Assembly (NCBI RefSeq): GCF_000619945.1
Contig: NZ_JHVC01000017.1
Location: 1-64,000 of the forward strand
Source: Clostridium lundense DSM 17049
GTDB taxonomy: Bacteria; Bacillota; Clostridia; Clostridiales; Clostridiaceae
Direction: 5' to 3'
Length of the DNA: 64,000 bases
Numbering within the stretch: the stretch's first letter is position 1; the number at the start of each line of letters is the position of its first letter. Positions 49,640 through 58,496 of this stretch are shown one piece after another. The position numbers and the translations under genes are program-made. The notes beneath the pieces were generated by a model, which was not told where the DNA came from, ran no database searches, and saw only the letters and a list, made by a program, of their open reading frames with translations.

Positions 49640-51067
49640 GTGTTAAAAAATAAAGCTGTATTAAATCTAATAGAAGAATTATCTAAAAGCGAATTGGATA
49701 TTACCATACGAAAATTAAATTTATTAGGATATGATTATTATCTACTTTATATTTCAGCAATAACTGATAGGATTTCACTGTCCAATTATATAATAAAGCC
49801 CTTATTATCCTACAAGGATTCAAATTCCTTAAATATAAATTACATAGCTGAATCAATTATAACTATTGATAACTTTCTTATTGATAATGACATTAATAAG
49901 ATAACTGATTATATTTTAAAAGGAAATTCGGTTATTTTATCAACTAAAGATGTAAACTATATAGTAATAAATACTTATAAAGTACCAAAAAGGAGCTTAC
50001 CTGACCCTCAACTTCAAACTACTTTAAAAGGTCCAAGAGATAGTTTTACGGAAAACTTCGAAAATAATATTTCACTAATAAGATATAGATTAAAAGATTC
50101 TAGATTAAATATACATAAAACCACTGTAGGTAAAAGGACTAAAACTTCTGTAGCTGTAATTTATTTAGAAGATGTTGCTGATTCTAATTTAGTAAATAAA
50201 GCTATTCAAAAAATTAATGGCATAGATGTTGATGGAATCATGGAAACCGGATACTTACAAAAATTTTTACAACAAAAATTCAGCTTATTTCCCCAAACTG
50301 GTATAGTAGAAAGATCTGATTCTGCTTGTGCATCTTTACTCGATGGTAAGATCTGCATAGTTGTAGAAGGTAGTCATTTACCTATTGTAATCCCTCAAAC
50401 ATTTTGGGACTTTATGGATGCTGGTGATGACCACTATAAACTTACTTACTTTTCTATATTCCTAAAATGCTTAAGATTATTTTCACTTGTACTCTCTTTA
50501 ACTTTATCTCCTATTTATGTAGCAGTGGTAAGTTTTCATCCTGATATATTGCCAACTGAATATATTTTGACTTTAGCTAAATCAAGAGCTACTGTACCTA
50601 TAAATGCATTTTTAGAAGCTTTTCTTATGGAAATAGTAGCAGAAATATTAAAAGAAGCTAGTTTAAGATTGCCAAAACAAATTGGTTCTACTATTGGTAT
50701 TGTTGGTACTATAGTTATAGGTCAGGCTTCAGTAGCAGCTGGACTTGTAAGTCCACTTATGGTTATTATAGTTGCTTTATCCACTATGACCTCTTTTATA
50801 CTTCCTGACTATACTATTATGTCTTCTTTTAGAGTATTAAAATTTTTTATTTTATTATTTACCGGAACCTTAGGGTTATTTGGATTTATTGTAGGAATAA
50901 CTTTTATAGTCATCAATCTAGTTTCTACTATGAGCTTTTCTACTCCATACAGTTCTCCTGCAGTTCCTATTAATTTAGCTGGTATAAAAGACTTTTTTTT
51001 AAGTGATATAAAAGAAGATACTGAAAGACCTAGCTTTTTTTATCCTAAAGATAAAAAAAAGCAATAG
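49640..51067 (+). CDS. Spore germinant receptor A subunit (GerKA-like)
   Basis: The 475-residue product has the GerA N-domain (KGPRDSFTENFENNISLIRYRLKDSRL, KTTVGKRTKTSVAVIYLEDVAD, FPQTGIVERSDSACASLLDGKICIVVEGSHLP in parts) and a membrane C-domain (EASLRLPKQIGSTIGIVGTIVIGQASV). GTG start (49640) after AAGGTGAG. It ends a B-C-A operon and is followed by a terminator. The two A proteins in this window are related but clearly different, so the receptors should have different germinant ranges. Confidence 0.95.
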   Translation: MLKNKAVLNLIEELSKSELDITIRKLNLLGYDYYLLYISAITDRISLSNYIIKPLLSYKDSNSLNINYIAESIITIDNFLIDNDINKITDYILKGNSVILSTKDVNYIVINTYKVPKRSLPDPQLQTTLKGPRDSFTENFENNISLIRYRLKDSRLNIHKTTVGKRTKTSVAVIYLEDVADSNLVNKAIQKINGIDVDGIMETGYLQKFLQQKFSLFPQTGIVERSDSACASLLDGKICIVVEGSHLPIVIPQTFWDFMDAGDDHYKLTYFSIFLKCLRLFSLVLSLTLSPIYVAVVSFHPDILPTEYILTLAKSRATVPINAFLEAFLMEIVAEILKEASLRLPKQIGSTIGIVGTIVIGQASVAAGLVSPLMVIIVALSTMTSFILPDYTIMSSFRVLKFFILLFTGTLGLFGFIVGITFIVINLVSTMSFSTPYSSPAVPINLAGIKDFFLSDIKEDTERPSFFYPKDKKKQ

Positions 51068-51092
51068 CTGTGAAATATTATTCACAGCTATT
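51063..51092 (+). terminator. Terminator of the second germinant receptor operon
   Basis: AATAGCTGTGAA and TTCACAGCTATT form a perfect 12-bp stem with a 6-nt loop, followed by a T-rich tail, overlapping the stop codon of the A-subunit gene. Confidence 0.92.
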
Positions 51093-51128
51093 TTACTTAT
51101 CTTATATAACTTCTACCAAAACTAATAA

Positions 51129-52376
51129 TCACTTGATTATCTGTATACTTGGAAAGTTAAGCACTCTATTTATAAGTGTATTTATTTTTTCTCCATCAAT
51201 ACTACTTAAATTTTCTACTTCATCATAAACTTTTTTATAAGAATTATACATAAGCTCATAACAAGTTAAATCTTTAGCTAATTGTATAGATTTTTCAATT
51301 CTTAAAGCCTTTTTTAGTTTAATACTTTTTGATGCACTTTGAATCTTTTCCTTTGTAAAAAAGTTATTATTATTTTTAATGTCTTCTATTGATTCATTAA
51401 TTAATTTAATAGCCTTTTCCACCTTATCCTTTGATGTACCTAATGTAATTGTGAATAGCTTAATCCCTCTTTCTTCCTTAATATCGCTTGATATCTCATA
51501 TGCTAGTCCATTTTTAGTTCTTATAATATCATATAATATACTGCTAGTACCCTCTCCAAAATAAAAATTAAATAATTTTAGCATCTTCATATCTTCCTCA
51601 TTTAAACTATGTATTGGATAGCAGTATTGTATTTTAGCTCCATTGATTTCTTCCCTTAATTTTTGGAATACCCCTACCTTATTATTTTCATAAAGTTTTA
51701 TTGAAGCATTCTTTTCACAGTTTGAATCTTCCAAATTAAAAGTTTTCTCCCCAATTTTAAAATCTTTAAAATAATTTTCTACTATATCTTTAACTAATTC
51801 AAATTTTAAAGAAGTTACTACTGAAATAACCATATTATCAGGTCTATAATATTTTTTATAAAATGTCTTTAAATCCTCCAATGTTATAGACTTAATACTT
51901 TCTTCTGTACCTATTATTAAATTTTTTATTCTTCTTTCATTAAAAGCATTATACAAAAGTTCATCTTCACAATATTGATATAAGTCATCTTTCCATTCCT
52001 TCAATTCCTCAAGTATTACATTTATTTCTTCAGAAAATCCCTTTTCAGGAAACGTTGGATTTAATACTATATCAGAAAATAATTCTAGACCTTTATTAAA
52101 ATCCTCTGATAAGGTTGTCCCATAATATATAACATAGGGATAGTTGGTCATAGCATTTTGGAATCCAAATATTTCATCACAAAGTTTATTTATTTCTCCC
52201 TCACTTCTATTTTTAGTTTCTTTAAATACCATATGCTCTACCGCATGAGCAGTGCCTAAAGGAAAACCATCTTCCTCTAATGCTCCACCATTAAATCCGA
52301 TACAAAATGAAGTTATATCACTAAAAGCTTCTTTGTATATAAGTTTTATACCATTTTTAAGCTGTATGTCTTTCAT
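51129..52376 (-). CDS. M16 family zinc peptidase-like protein
   Basis: The 415-residue product is a two-domain M16 protein. The inverted zinc motif HxxEH is present (H44, E47, H48 in GTAHAVEHMVFKETK), and a distal Glu is available in VILEELKEWKDD, so it is probably active. The second domain has EISSDIKEERGIKLFTITLGTSK. M16 proteins of this half-size often act as dimers or pairs; only one gene is present here. It lies 24 nt downstream of the DJ-1 gene and the two likely form an operon. Confidence 0.92.
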   Translation of the reverse strand: MKDIQLKNGIKLIYKEAFSDITSFCIGFNGGALEEDGFPLGTAHAVEHMVFKETKNRSEGEINKLCDEIFGFQNAMTNYPYVIYYGTTLSEDFNKGLELFSDIVLNPTFPEKGFSEEINVILEELKEWKDDLYQYCEDELLYNAFNERRIKNLIIGTEESIKSITLEDLKTFYKKYYRPDNMVISVVTSLKFELVKDIVENYFKDFKIGEKTFNLEDSNCEKNASIKLYENNKVGVFQKLREEINGAKIQYCYPIHSLNEEDMKMLKLFNFYFGEGTSSILYDIIRTKNGLAYEISSDIKEERGIKLFTITLGTSKDKVEKAIKLINESIEDIKNNNNFFTKEKIQSASKSIKLKKALRIEKSIQLAKDLTCYELMYNSYKKVYDEVENLSSIDGEKINTLINRVLNFPSIQIIK

Positions 52377-52400
52377 GAAATCACCTACAATATTAATAAT

Positions 52401-52949
52401 TTAAAGACCTTTAAAAAGCATGTCCCTTTTTAAATTGTCTATATCCTTTGTTGTAATAAAATTTTCCAATATTTTATACGCAAAGTCAAGAGCTGTAGCT
52501 GGTCCTCTGCTTGTTATAATATTATCTTGTTGAATTACTTTATCCTCCACATACTTGCTATTCTTAAATTCTTCTTTAAAAGATGGATAAGAGGTTACTT
52601 CCTTATCATCAATTATATTAGCCTTTTCTAAAACTATTGGAGCAGCACAAATGGCAGCTATTATTTTGCCATCATCATTAAATTTTTGTAAAATATATAA
52701 TACTCTATAATCCTCTCTTAAATTTGTTGCACCAGGCATCCCTCCTGGTAATATTACTCCATCATATTCATTTATTTTTATACTATCTATATTTACATCA
52801 CTTTTTACCCAAATATTATGGGCTCCCTTTACCATTTCTTCTCCTATAGAACATAGATGACAGGTTAATCCTGCTCTTCTTAACACGTCCGCTGTAGTTA
52901 ATGCCTCTATTTCCTCAAAACCTTCTGCCAATAATATAAGTAGTTTCAT
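52401..52949 (-). CDS. DJ-1/PfpI superfamily protein (YajL/ThiJ-like)
   Basis: The 182-residue product has the DJ-1 fold signature: EGFEEIEALTTADVLRRAG (E15), YDGVILPGGMPGA, and the nucleophile elbow IIAAICAAPIVLEKA (C101), then TSYPSFKEEF and ITSRGPATALDFAY. Functions proposed for the family include chaperone, glyoxalase and deglycase activity; none can be chosen from sequence. AGAGGAGG before ATG. Upstream partner of the M16 gene. Confidence 0.93.
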   Translation of the reverse strand: MKLLILLAEGFEEIEALTTADVLRRAGLTCHLCSIGEEMVKGAHNIWVKSDVNIDSIKINEYDGVILPGGMPGATNLREDYRVLYILQKFNDDGKIIAAICAAPIVLEKANIIDDKEVTSYPSFKEEFKNSKYVEDKVIQQDNIITSRGPATALDFAYKILENFITTKDIDNLKRDMLFKGL

Positions 52950-53067
52950 GTAAAATCCTCCTCTGTTAGCAAAAATTAGTTGTAATATATAGAATATTCT
53001 ATATATATTTTATATTATAACAAATAATACATTTTTCAGCACCCTTTTTTATTTTATATCTATATGG

Positions 53068-53073
53068 TATAAT
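53068..53073 (+). promoter_or_regulatory. Probable -10 element of the RseC-like gene
   Basis: A perfect TATAAT preceded by TATGG, 46 nt before the start codon. The -35 (T-rich) is weak. Confidence 0.5.
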
Positions 53074-53118
53074 ATCTTAGTAAAAAATATACTCTCATTT
53101 TTTAAGGGGTGATTTTAA

Positions 53119-53553
53119 ATGAATCAAATTGGATATGTAAAAGAAATACAGGGAGACACTGCTTTTGTCATATTTAAAAGATTGTCTAGCTGTGGTGATA
53201 ACTGTGCAAGTTGTTCAGGTAGTTGTGAAGCACCACCTTTGGTTTTAGATATGGACAATACAATATCTGCGCAAGTTGGCGATAGTGTTGAAGTTATTAT
53301 GGAAGATAATACCTTCTTTAAATTTACTTTCTTTGCTTATGTAGTACCATTAATATTAATGCTTGCAGGAATTGCTGTAGGATATCTAACTACTCATAAT
53401 GAACTTACTGCTACTTTTACTGGACTAGCTTTTTTAGCTCTATCCTATGGAATTTTAAGAATAGTTAATAACAACCATGCAAAAAATAAAAAAGAAACTG
53501 TTGCTATGGTAAGAATTATAGATAAAGATGAGCTTGCAAGATTAGGACTTTAA
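53119..53553 (+). CDS. RseC/SoxR-reducing family membrane protein
   Basis: The 144-residue product has an N-terminal OB-like segment with the Cys cluster CGDNCASCSGSC, then two membrane helices (FTFFAYVVPLILMLAGIAVGYL and LTATFTGLAFLALSYGILRI, in pieces) and a basic tail. RseC proteins are linked to Rnf-type electron transfer and, in E. coli, to SoxR reduction; in clostridia a role in redox maintenance is plausible. Single gene with GGGGTGAT and its own terminator; no rnf or rse gene nearby. Confidence 0.88.
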   Translation: MNQIGYVKEIQGDTAFVIFKRLSSCGDNCASCSGSCEAPPLVLDMDNTISAQVGDSVEVIMEDNTFFKFTFFAYVVPLILMLAGIAVGYLTTHNELTATFTGLAFLALSYGILRIVNNNHAKNKKETVAMVRIIDKDELARLGL

Positions 53554-53602
53554 TTAGAATGCAGGTATTATTAGAGGGAATTTAAAATTATTTTGTTAAT
53601 TT

Positions 53603-53633
53603 AGAGCATACATTATAAATCTGTGTATGCTCT
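53603..53633 (+). terminator. Terminator of the RseC-like gene
   Basis: AGAGCATACA and TGTATGCTCT pair perfectly over 10 bp with an 11-nt loop, followed by TTTCT on the plus strand. Confidence 0.9.
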
Positions 53634-53748
53634 TTTCTATATATAATAAAAATTACTACAGAAGTTTTACCTCCCATAGTAATTTTCAATTTAAATATAT
53701 TTCCCCAAATTTCTGTGTGTGATTCTATTCATTTATTTTAACTCTAAA

Positions 53749-55239
53749 CTATTTAGCCCATCCCATAGATCTCTTAACAGCTTCATGCCAACCTGCTGCT
53801 AATTCTTCTCTCTTATCTTCAGCCATAGTTGGTTCAAATGTTTTTGATATTGCCCAGTTATGAGAAACATCTTCTCTATCCTTCCAATATCCTACTGCAA
53901 GACCTGCTAAATATGCTGCACCAAGTGCTGTAGTCTCAATTACTTCTGGTCTTTCTACTGGAACTCCTAAAATATCGGACTGGAACTGCATTAAGAAGTT
54001 ATTTGCACATGCTCCACCATCAACTTTTAATGCTTTAAGTTTAATTCCTGAGTCTTCTTCCATAGCCTTTAATACATCATAAGTCTGATATGCCATAGAT
54101 TCAAGTGCTGCTCTTATAAAGTGTTCTTTTTTAGCTCCTCTTGTAAGTCCAACTATAGTTCCTCTTGCATATGCATCCCAATGTGGTGCACCAAGTCCTA
54201 CAAATGCAGGAACTAAGTATACTCCATTAGTATCTTCAACTGCTGTAGCATATTTTTCTGATTCTGGAGAATCTTTAAGCATTCTTAATTCATCTCTTAA
54301 CCACTGAATAACTGCTCCTCCAATAAATATACTTCCTTCTAAGGCATATTGAACTTTTCCATTAATACCAACTGCTATAGTAGTTAACAAACCATTCTTT
54401 GATTCAACTGCTTTTTCTCCAGTATTCATAAGTAAGAAACATCCTGTACCATAAGTATTCTTTGCTGTTCCTTCTTGGAAACAAGTTTGTCCAAATAAAG
54501 CTGCCTGCTGATCACCAGCGTCACCTGCAATTGGAATAGGAGCTCCAAATAATGCAATAGCAGTTTCTCCATATACACAGCTAGATGGCTTTACTTCTGG
54601 AAGCATTGACTTTGGAATATTTAATATCTCTAATAATTCCTCATCCCATTTTAGATCATGTATGTTAAATATCATTGTTCTTGAAGCATTAGTATAGTCT
54701 GTTACATGAGCTTTACCTTTAGTTAAATTCCAAATTAACCATGTATCTACATTACCAAATATAAGATTTCCTTTTTCTGCTTCTTCTCTTGCTCCTGGAA
54801 CATTGTCTAATATCCATTTAATCTTTGTTCCTGAAAAATAAGCATCAACTACAAGACCTGTTTTCTTTTTAATTGTATCTGTAAGTCCTCTTTCTTTTAA
54901 TTCATCACAAGTTGGAGCTGTTCTTCTACATTGCCAAACTATTGCATTATATACAGGAATACCTGTTCTCTTATCCCAAACTATAGTAGTTTCTCTCTGA
55001 TTAGTAATTCCAATGCCAGCTATATCCTTAGCTTCTATGTTAGCTTTTGCCATAGCTTCAGTAGCTACACTAAATTGAGTAGCCCATATTTCCATAGGGT
55101 CGTGCTCAACCCATCCTCCTTTTGGATATATCTGTTTAAATTCTTTTTGAGCTACACTAACTACAAGTCCCTTTTCATTAAAAAGTATACATCTTGAACT
55201 AGTTGTACCCTGATCTAAAGCCATAACATACTTTGCCAT
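53749..55239 (-). CDS. glpK: Glycerol kinase GlpK
   Basis: GlpK phosphorylates glycerol with ATP to glycerol 3-phosphate. The 496-residue FGGY-family enzyme has YVMALDQGTTSSRCILFNEKG (in pieces), TNQRETTIVWD, GTKIKWILDNV, GNVDTWLIWNLTKG, SRTMIFNIH, GDAGDQQAALFGQ, KNTYGTGCFLLMNTG and the C-terminal KVDGGACANNFLMQFQSDIL. ATG at 55239 after GGGGG; five extra codons upstream lack a site. Last gene of the glpF-dha-glp operon, behind a leader hairpin that GlpP could control. Confidence 0.98.
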   Translation of the reverse strand: MAKYVMALDQGTTSSRCILFNEKGLVVSVAQKEFKQIYPKGGWVEHDPMEIWATQFSVATEAMAKANIEAKDIAGIGITNQRETTIVWDKRTGIPVYNAIVWQCRRTAPTCDELKERGLTDTIKKKTGLVVDAYFSGTKIKWILDNVPGAREEAEKGNLIFGNVDTWLIWNLTKGKAHVTDYTNASRTMIFNIHDLKWDEELLEILNIPKSMLPEVKPSSCVYGETAIALFGAPIPIAGDAGDQQAALFGQTCFQEGTAKNTYGTGCFLLMNTGEKAVESKNGLLTTIAVGINGKVQYALEGSIFIGGAVIQWLRDELRMLKDSPESEKYATAVEDTNGVYLVPAFVGLGAPHWDAYARGTIVGLTRGAKKEHFIRAALESMAYQTYDVLKAMEEDSGIKLKALKVDGGACANNFLMQFQSDILGVPVERPEVIETTALGAAYLAGLAVGYWKDREDVSHNWAISKTFEPTMAEDKREELAAGWHEAVKRSMGWAK

Positions 55240-55364
55240 AATAAATACCCCCATTTTTTATTTTTAGTTAAACCTTATAAATACTTGTCCATTTAATTAT
55301 ATGTTTATTGCATATGATTAAGAACAATGGTAATTAAAGGTTTACATATTTATATATATAAAAA

Positions 55365-55414
55365 GAACCATACTTAAGAAAGCCCATTAACTGAGCATTT
55401 CTAAAATATGGCTC
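55365..55414 (-). terminator. Terminator in the glpK leader, likely GlpP-controlled
   Basis: On the minus strand GAGCCATA (outer arm) and TATGGTTC (outer arm) with an inner AGAAA/TTTCT pair form a large hairpin followed by TTTTTATAT, between the glpP stop codon and glpK. GlpP of B. subtilis binds such leaders with glycerol 3-phosphate and prevents termination. Confidence 0.7.
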
Positions 55415-55479
55415 TCTTATTCTCCGCCTTAATATTATATTATTATTATAATACTTTTGTAATATTTTATCAATTGTTT

Positions 55480-56040
55480 CTATAAATTCCATAATTCTAT
55501 AGAAGTTGTTGATATAGCTATTGCCCCTGCTGCTAATGAATCCATAACATCTTTTTTAGTTTTTATTAATCCACCTGCTATTATTGGTACATTTATTTCT
55601 CTTTCCATACTGTGTATTATTTTACTAGCAACACCAGGCATAACTTCTACTGCATTTGGTCCTGTTTCATGTATATTTTTTATACCAGTTTTTAAAAACA
55701 ATGAGTCTATTATAAATACCCTTTGAATAGTATAAAATCCCAATTGCTTTGCATATTTTATATTGCTACTTTTTGTGGTAATAATACCTTGAGGATTAGC
55801 ATATTCCTTAATAAATTCAATACCTGCTTGATCCCCTTTTAGACCTTCTATCATATCTAAATGTACAAAAACTATTTTGTTTTCTTCTTTAAGCTTCTTA
55901 CATATAGTAGCTATATTCATTATATTTCCATAGAGCACAAATACTACTAATGCTTTACTCTTTAATACATTTTCTAAATCTTTTTTGTTTCTTAATGCTG
56001 CTATAACAGGATTTTCTATAAGTATTTCTTTTATATTCAT
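55480..56040 (-). CDS. glpP: Glycerol operon antiterminator GlpP
   Basis: GlpP is an RNA-binding antiterminator that senses glycerol 3-phosphate. The 186-residue TIM-barrel-like product has NPVIAALRNKKDLENVLKSKALVVFVLYGNI (in pieces), VFVHLDMIEGLKGDQAGIEF, IITTKSSNIKYAKQLG, TIQRVFIIDSLFLKTGI, VEVMPGVASKII and PIIAGGLIKTKKDV, all standard. It lies immediately upstream of the glpK leader hairpin, a direct functional link. Confidence 0.96.
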   Translation of the reverse strand: MNIKEILIENPVIAALRNKKDLENVLKSKALVVFVLYGNIMNIATICKKLKEENKIVFVHLDMIEGLKGDQAGIEFIKEYANPQGIITTKSSNIKYAKQLGFYTIQRVFIIDSLFLKTGIKNIHETGPNAVEVMPGVASKIIHSMEREINVPIIAGGLIKTKKDVMDSLAAGAIAISTTSIELWNL

Positions 56041-56052
56041 TTTGTAACTCCT

Positions 56053-56442
56053 TTATGCCTTTTTTCCTAATCTCATCTCTTCAACTATTGCTTTTACTTC
56101 CTCTAGACTTTTTTCCATGCTTATTTCAACTGCAGCAGTTATTGCCCCCTCCACCAGTGCCGTATCTACTATTTTAACTTTTTCTTTTCTTTCTTCTGGT
56201 AGAAAATCCAAAGCCATTTCTGCATTCATCAGTGCACTTCCTAAATCAAAAAGTATTATAACCCCGTCATCTGAATAAACTTTGTCTATAGCACTTAATA
56301 TAAAATCTATATCAGTGCCAATTCTTCCATCCTTTGTGCCGCCTGCAACAGCTATGGGTACATCAGATGCCATTTGAAGAGCAAGTTCCCCTATTCCTTC
56401 AGCTATTTTGCGGCTATGAGAAACTATGACCATACCTACCAT
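56053..56442 (-). CDS. dhaM: Dihydroxyacetone kinase phosphotransfer subunit DhaM
   Basis: DhaM is the PTS-type phosphocarrier that rephosphorylates DhaL. The 129-residue product has the active-site H9 in GMVIVSHSRKIAEGI and the EIIA-mannose-like GGTKDGRIGTDIDFILSAI and ILFDLGSALMNAEMAL. It consists of the EIIA-like domain alone, so phosphate must come from general HPr/EI rather than from fused domains as in E. coli. ATG after GGGAGG. Confidence 0.96.
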   Translation of the reverse strand: MVGMVIVSHSRKIAEGIGELALQMASDVPIAVAGGTKDGRIGTDIDFILSAIDKVYSDDGVIILFDLGSALMNAEMALDFLPEERKEKVKIVDTALVEGAITAAVEISMEKSLEEVKAIVEEMRLGKKA

Positions 56443-56474
56443 AGCATAACCTCCCTATTGGTAAATAACAATAA

Positions 56475-57113
56475 CTATTTATTATTATTTAAGACATAGT
56501 TATATATTTCATTTAATATTAAATAACTTGACGTAGCTCCTGGATCTTGGTGTCCTATACTTCTTTCTCCTAAATAGCTTGCTCTACCCTTTTTAGCTAT
56601 AATTCCTTTAGTATATTCCACCCCTTTTAATGCTTCATTTTTCATATTCTCTAAAGCAGTAATATCATCCAATCCATTAGCTTTAGCTTCTCTTAAAACA
56701 TCTAGAGCAGGTTCTAAGGCATCTAACATAGTCTTATCTCCTCTATTTGCCTTACCCCTCATTTTTACTCCGTCTATTGCTGCTTGAAACATATCTATAA
56801 AATCATTTATATTCACTTCTTCTTTATTAACTAGAGAAGAAGCTTTCATAAATGCTGTACCATAAAGAGGGCCAGAAGCACCTCCAACATTTGAGACCAA
56901 TGCCATTCCAGTAGTTTTTAATATATCACCTACTGTATTTATTTTAGCTGTAGTTAATTTTTCTTTCACAGCTTTAAAACCCTTACTCATATTAATTCCA
57001 TGGTCTCCATCACCTATAGCAGAATCAAGTTCTGTTAAAAACTCCTTATTGTTTTGAATTACATTAGCTATATTATTTATCAATTCTGTAACTTGCGCTA
57101 TCTTTAATGCCAT
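56475..57113 (-). CDS. dhaL: Dihydroxyacetone kinase ADP-binding subunit DhaL
   Basis: DhaL carries tightly bound ADP that is phosphorylated by DhaM and passes phosphate to dihydroxyacetone in DhaK. The 212-residue product shows the nucleotide loop LDSAIGDGDHGINMSKGF, GGASGPLYGTAFMKAS, RGDKTMLDALEPAL and KGRASYLGERSIGHQDPGA, all standard. ATG after AAAGGAGTGAT. The dhaM gene follows at 32 nt. Confidence 0.97.
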   Translation of the reverse strand: MALKIAQVTELINNIANVIQNNKEFLTELDSAIGDGDHGINMSKGFKAVKEKLTTAKINTVGDILKTTGMALVSNVGGASGPLYGTAFMKASSLVNKEEVNINDFIDMFQAAIDGVKMRGKANRGDKTMLDALEPALDVLREAKANGLDDITALENMKNEALKGVEYTKGIIAKKGRASYLGERSIGHQDPGATSSYLILNEIYNYVLNNNK

Positions 57114-57129
57114 AATAAATCACTCCTTT

Positions 57130-57345
57130 TAATTAGATAACAGATAATAGAGTATAGAGTATAGGTATTAAGATTAAATTTTAAAAATAGAAAGATAAGA
57201 GTGAAGGAATGTTTTTAATAAAAAATCTCTTTATTGACTTTTAATTTATTAAAGCGGATAGAGTTTCTCTCACTCCTTATGCCTTACTTTAAAAATCTAA
57301 TCCATTCTCTACACCCTATCTCTATAATCTATTCCCTAAAATATG
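57130..57345. repeat. Intercistronic inverted repeat (copy 10)
   Basis: Arms AACAGATAATAGAGTATAGAG and, inverted, CTCTACACCCTATCTCTATA then ATCTATTCC; an AT-rich centre with GATAAGAGTGAAGGAATG and its partial inverted copy CTCACTCCTTATGCCTTACTT. It occupies most of the 300-bp gap between dhaK and dhaL and begins within 1-8 nt of the dhaL ribosome binding site. Confidence 0.7.
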
Positions 57346-57418
57346 CATATTCTTTTCTTTTGACTCTTTACTAAATTAACTTTTACTTCAAAATTTATTA
57401 TACATTAAACTATAACTA

Positions 57419-58417
57419 TTAAATTATCTTAAATGCTGGAGTATCTGCTGAAGCATCTAATAATTCTTTTAATTCACTATCTAGCTTCAGTACAGTAACA
57501 GAACAACCTGCCATTTCAAGAGATGTCATAAATTCTCCTACAAAAGTTTTATATACCTTAATTCCTTTTTCTTTAAAGATTTCACTTACTTTTTTATTTA
57601 CTATATATAATTCCATTAATGGCGTTGCTCCAAGTCCATTGACCATAATTGCAACTTCTTCATTTTTGCTAATATTTATGTCGTCTAATATTTTTGAAAC
57701 TAAATGTTTAGTAACTTCATCAGCTGACTTTAAACCTTCCCTATGAGTACCTGGTTCTCCATGTATACCCATTCCTATTTCCATCTCATTTTCTCCAATA
57801 GTAAAAGTAGGTTTACCCGCAGCTGGTACTATACATGGTGTTAAAGCCATTCCCATACTTCTTACATTATCTATTACCTTTTCTGCTACAGCTTTTACTT
57901 CTTGTAAAGTGGCTCCAGTTTCAGCTTTAGCCCCTGCTATTTTATGAACAAATACAGTTCCTGCTATACCACGTCTTCCAGTAGTATATGTGCTATTTTC
58001 TACTGCTACATCATCATTAACTACCACACTATCAACCATTATTCCATCTGCTTCTGCCATATCCTTTGCCATCTCAAAATTCATTACATCCCCACTATAA
58101 TTTTTTATTACTAGTAATACACCTTTTCCACCGTCTACAGCTTTTACCGCCTCATAAACTTGATCTGGAGTAGGAGATGTAAACACTGCCCCTGCTACAG
58201 CAGCACTAAGCATTCCATGTCCTACATAGCCTCCATGTGATGGTTCATGTCCACTTCCGCCACCACTTACTAAAGCTACCTTATCTTTTATTGGAGCATC
58301 TTTTCTAACAATTATATTTCCTTCTTCTAATTTTTTAATATACTGAGGATAAGCAGCTACCATTCCTTTTAACATATCTTCAACAACGTATTCTGAATCA
58401 TTTATAAGTTTTTTCAT
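57419..58417 (-). CDS. dhaK: Dihydroxyacetone kinase substrate-binding subunit DhaK
   Basis: DhaK binds dihydroxyacetone covalently through a histidine and delivers it for phosphorylation. The 332-residue product shows LVSGGGSGHEPSHGGYVG, FTSPTPDQVYEAVKAVDGG, VLLVIKNYSGDVMNFEMA, DDVAVENSTYTTGRRGIAGT and the active-site MGIHGEPGTHR. ATG at 58417 follows AAAGGGGGAA; eight extra codons upstream are not used. It is the second gene after the sigma-54 promoter. Confidence 0.97.
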   Translation of the reverse strand: MKKLINDSEYVVEDMLKGMVAAYPQYIKKLEEGNIIVRKDAPIKDKVALVSGGGSGHEPSHGGYVGHGMLSAAVAGAVFTSPTPDQVYEAVKAVDGGKGVLLVIKNYSGDVMNFEMAKDMAEADGIMVDSVVVNDDVAVENSTYTTGRRGIAGTVFVHKIAGAKAETGATLQEVKAVAEKVIDNVRSMGMALTPCIVPAAGKPTFTIGENEMEIGMGIHGEPGTHREGLKSADEVTKHLVSKILDDINISKNEEVAIMVNGLGATPLMELYIVNKKVSEIFKEKGIKVYKTFVGEFMTSLEMAGCSVTVLKLDSELKELLDASADTPAFKII

Positions 58418-58496
58418 GTTTTTTCCCCCTTTACGTAACAAATAATATTAAATATGAGAAAAGTAAAAAATTCAACTTAAAAATAATTGTACACTA

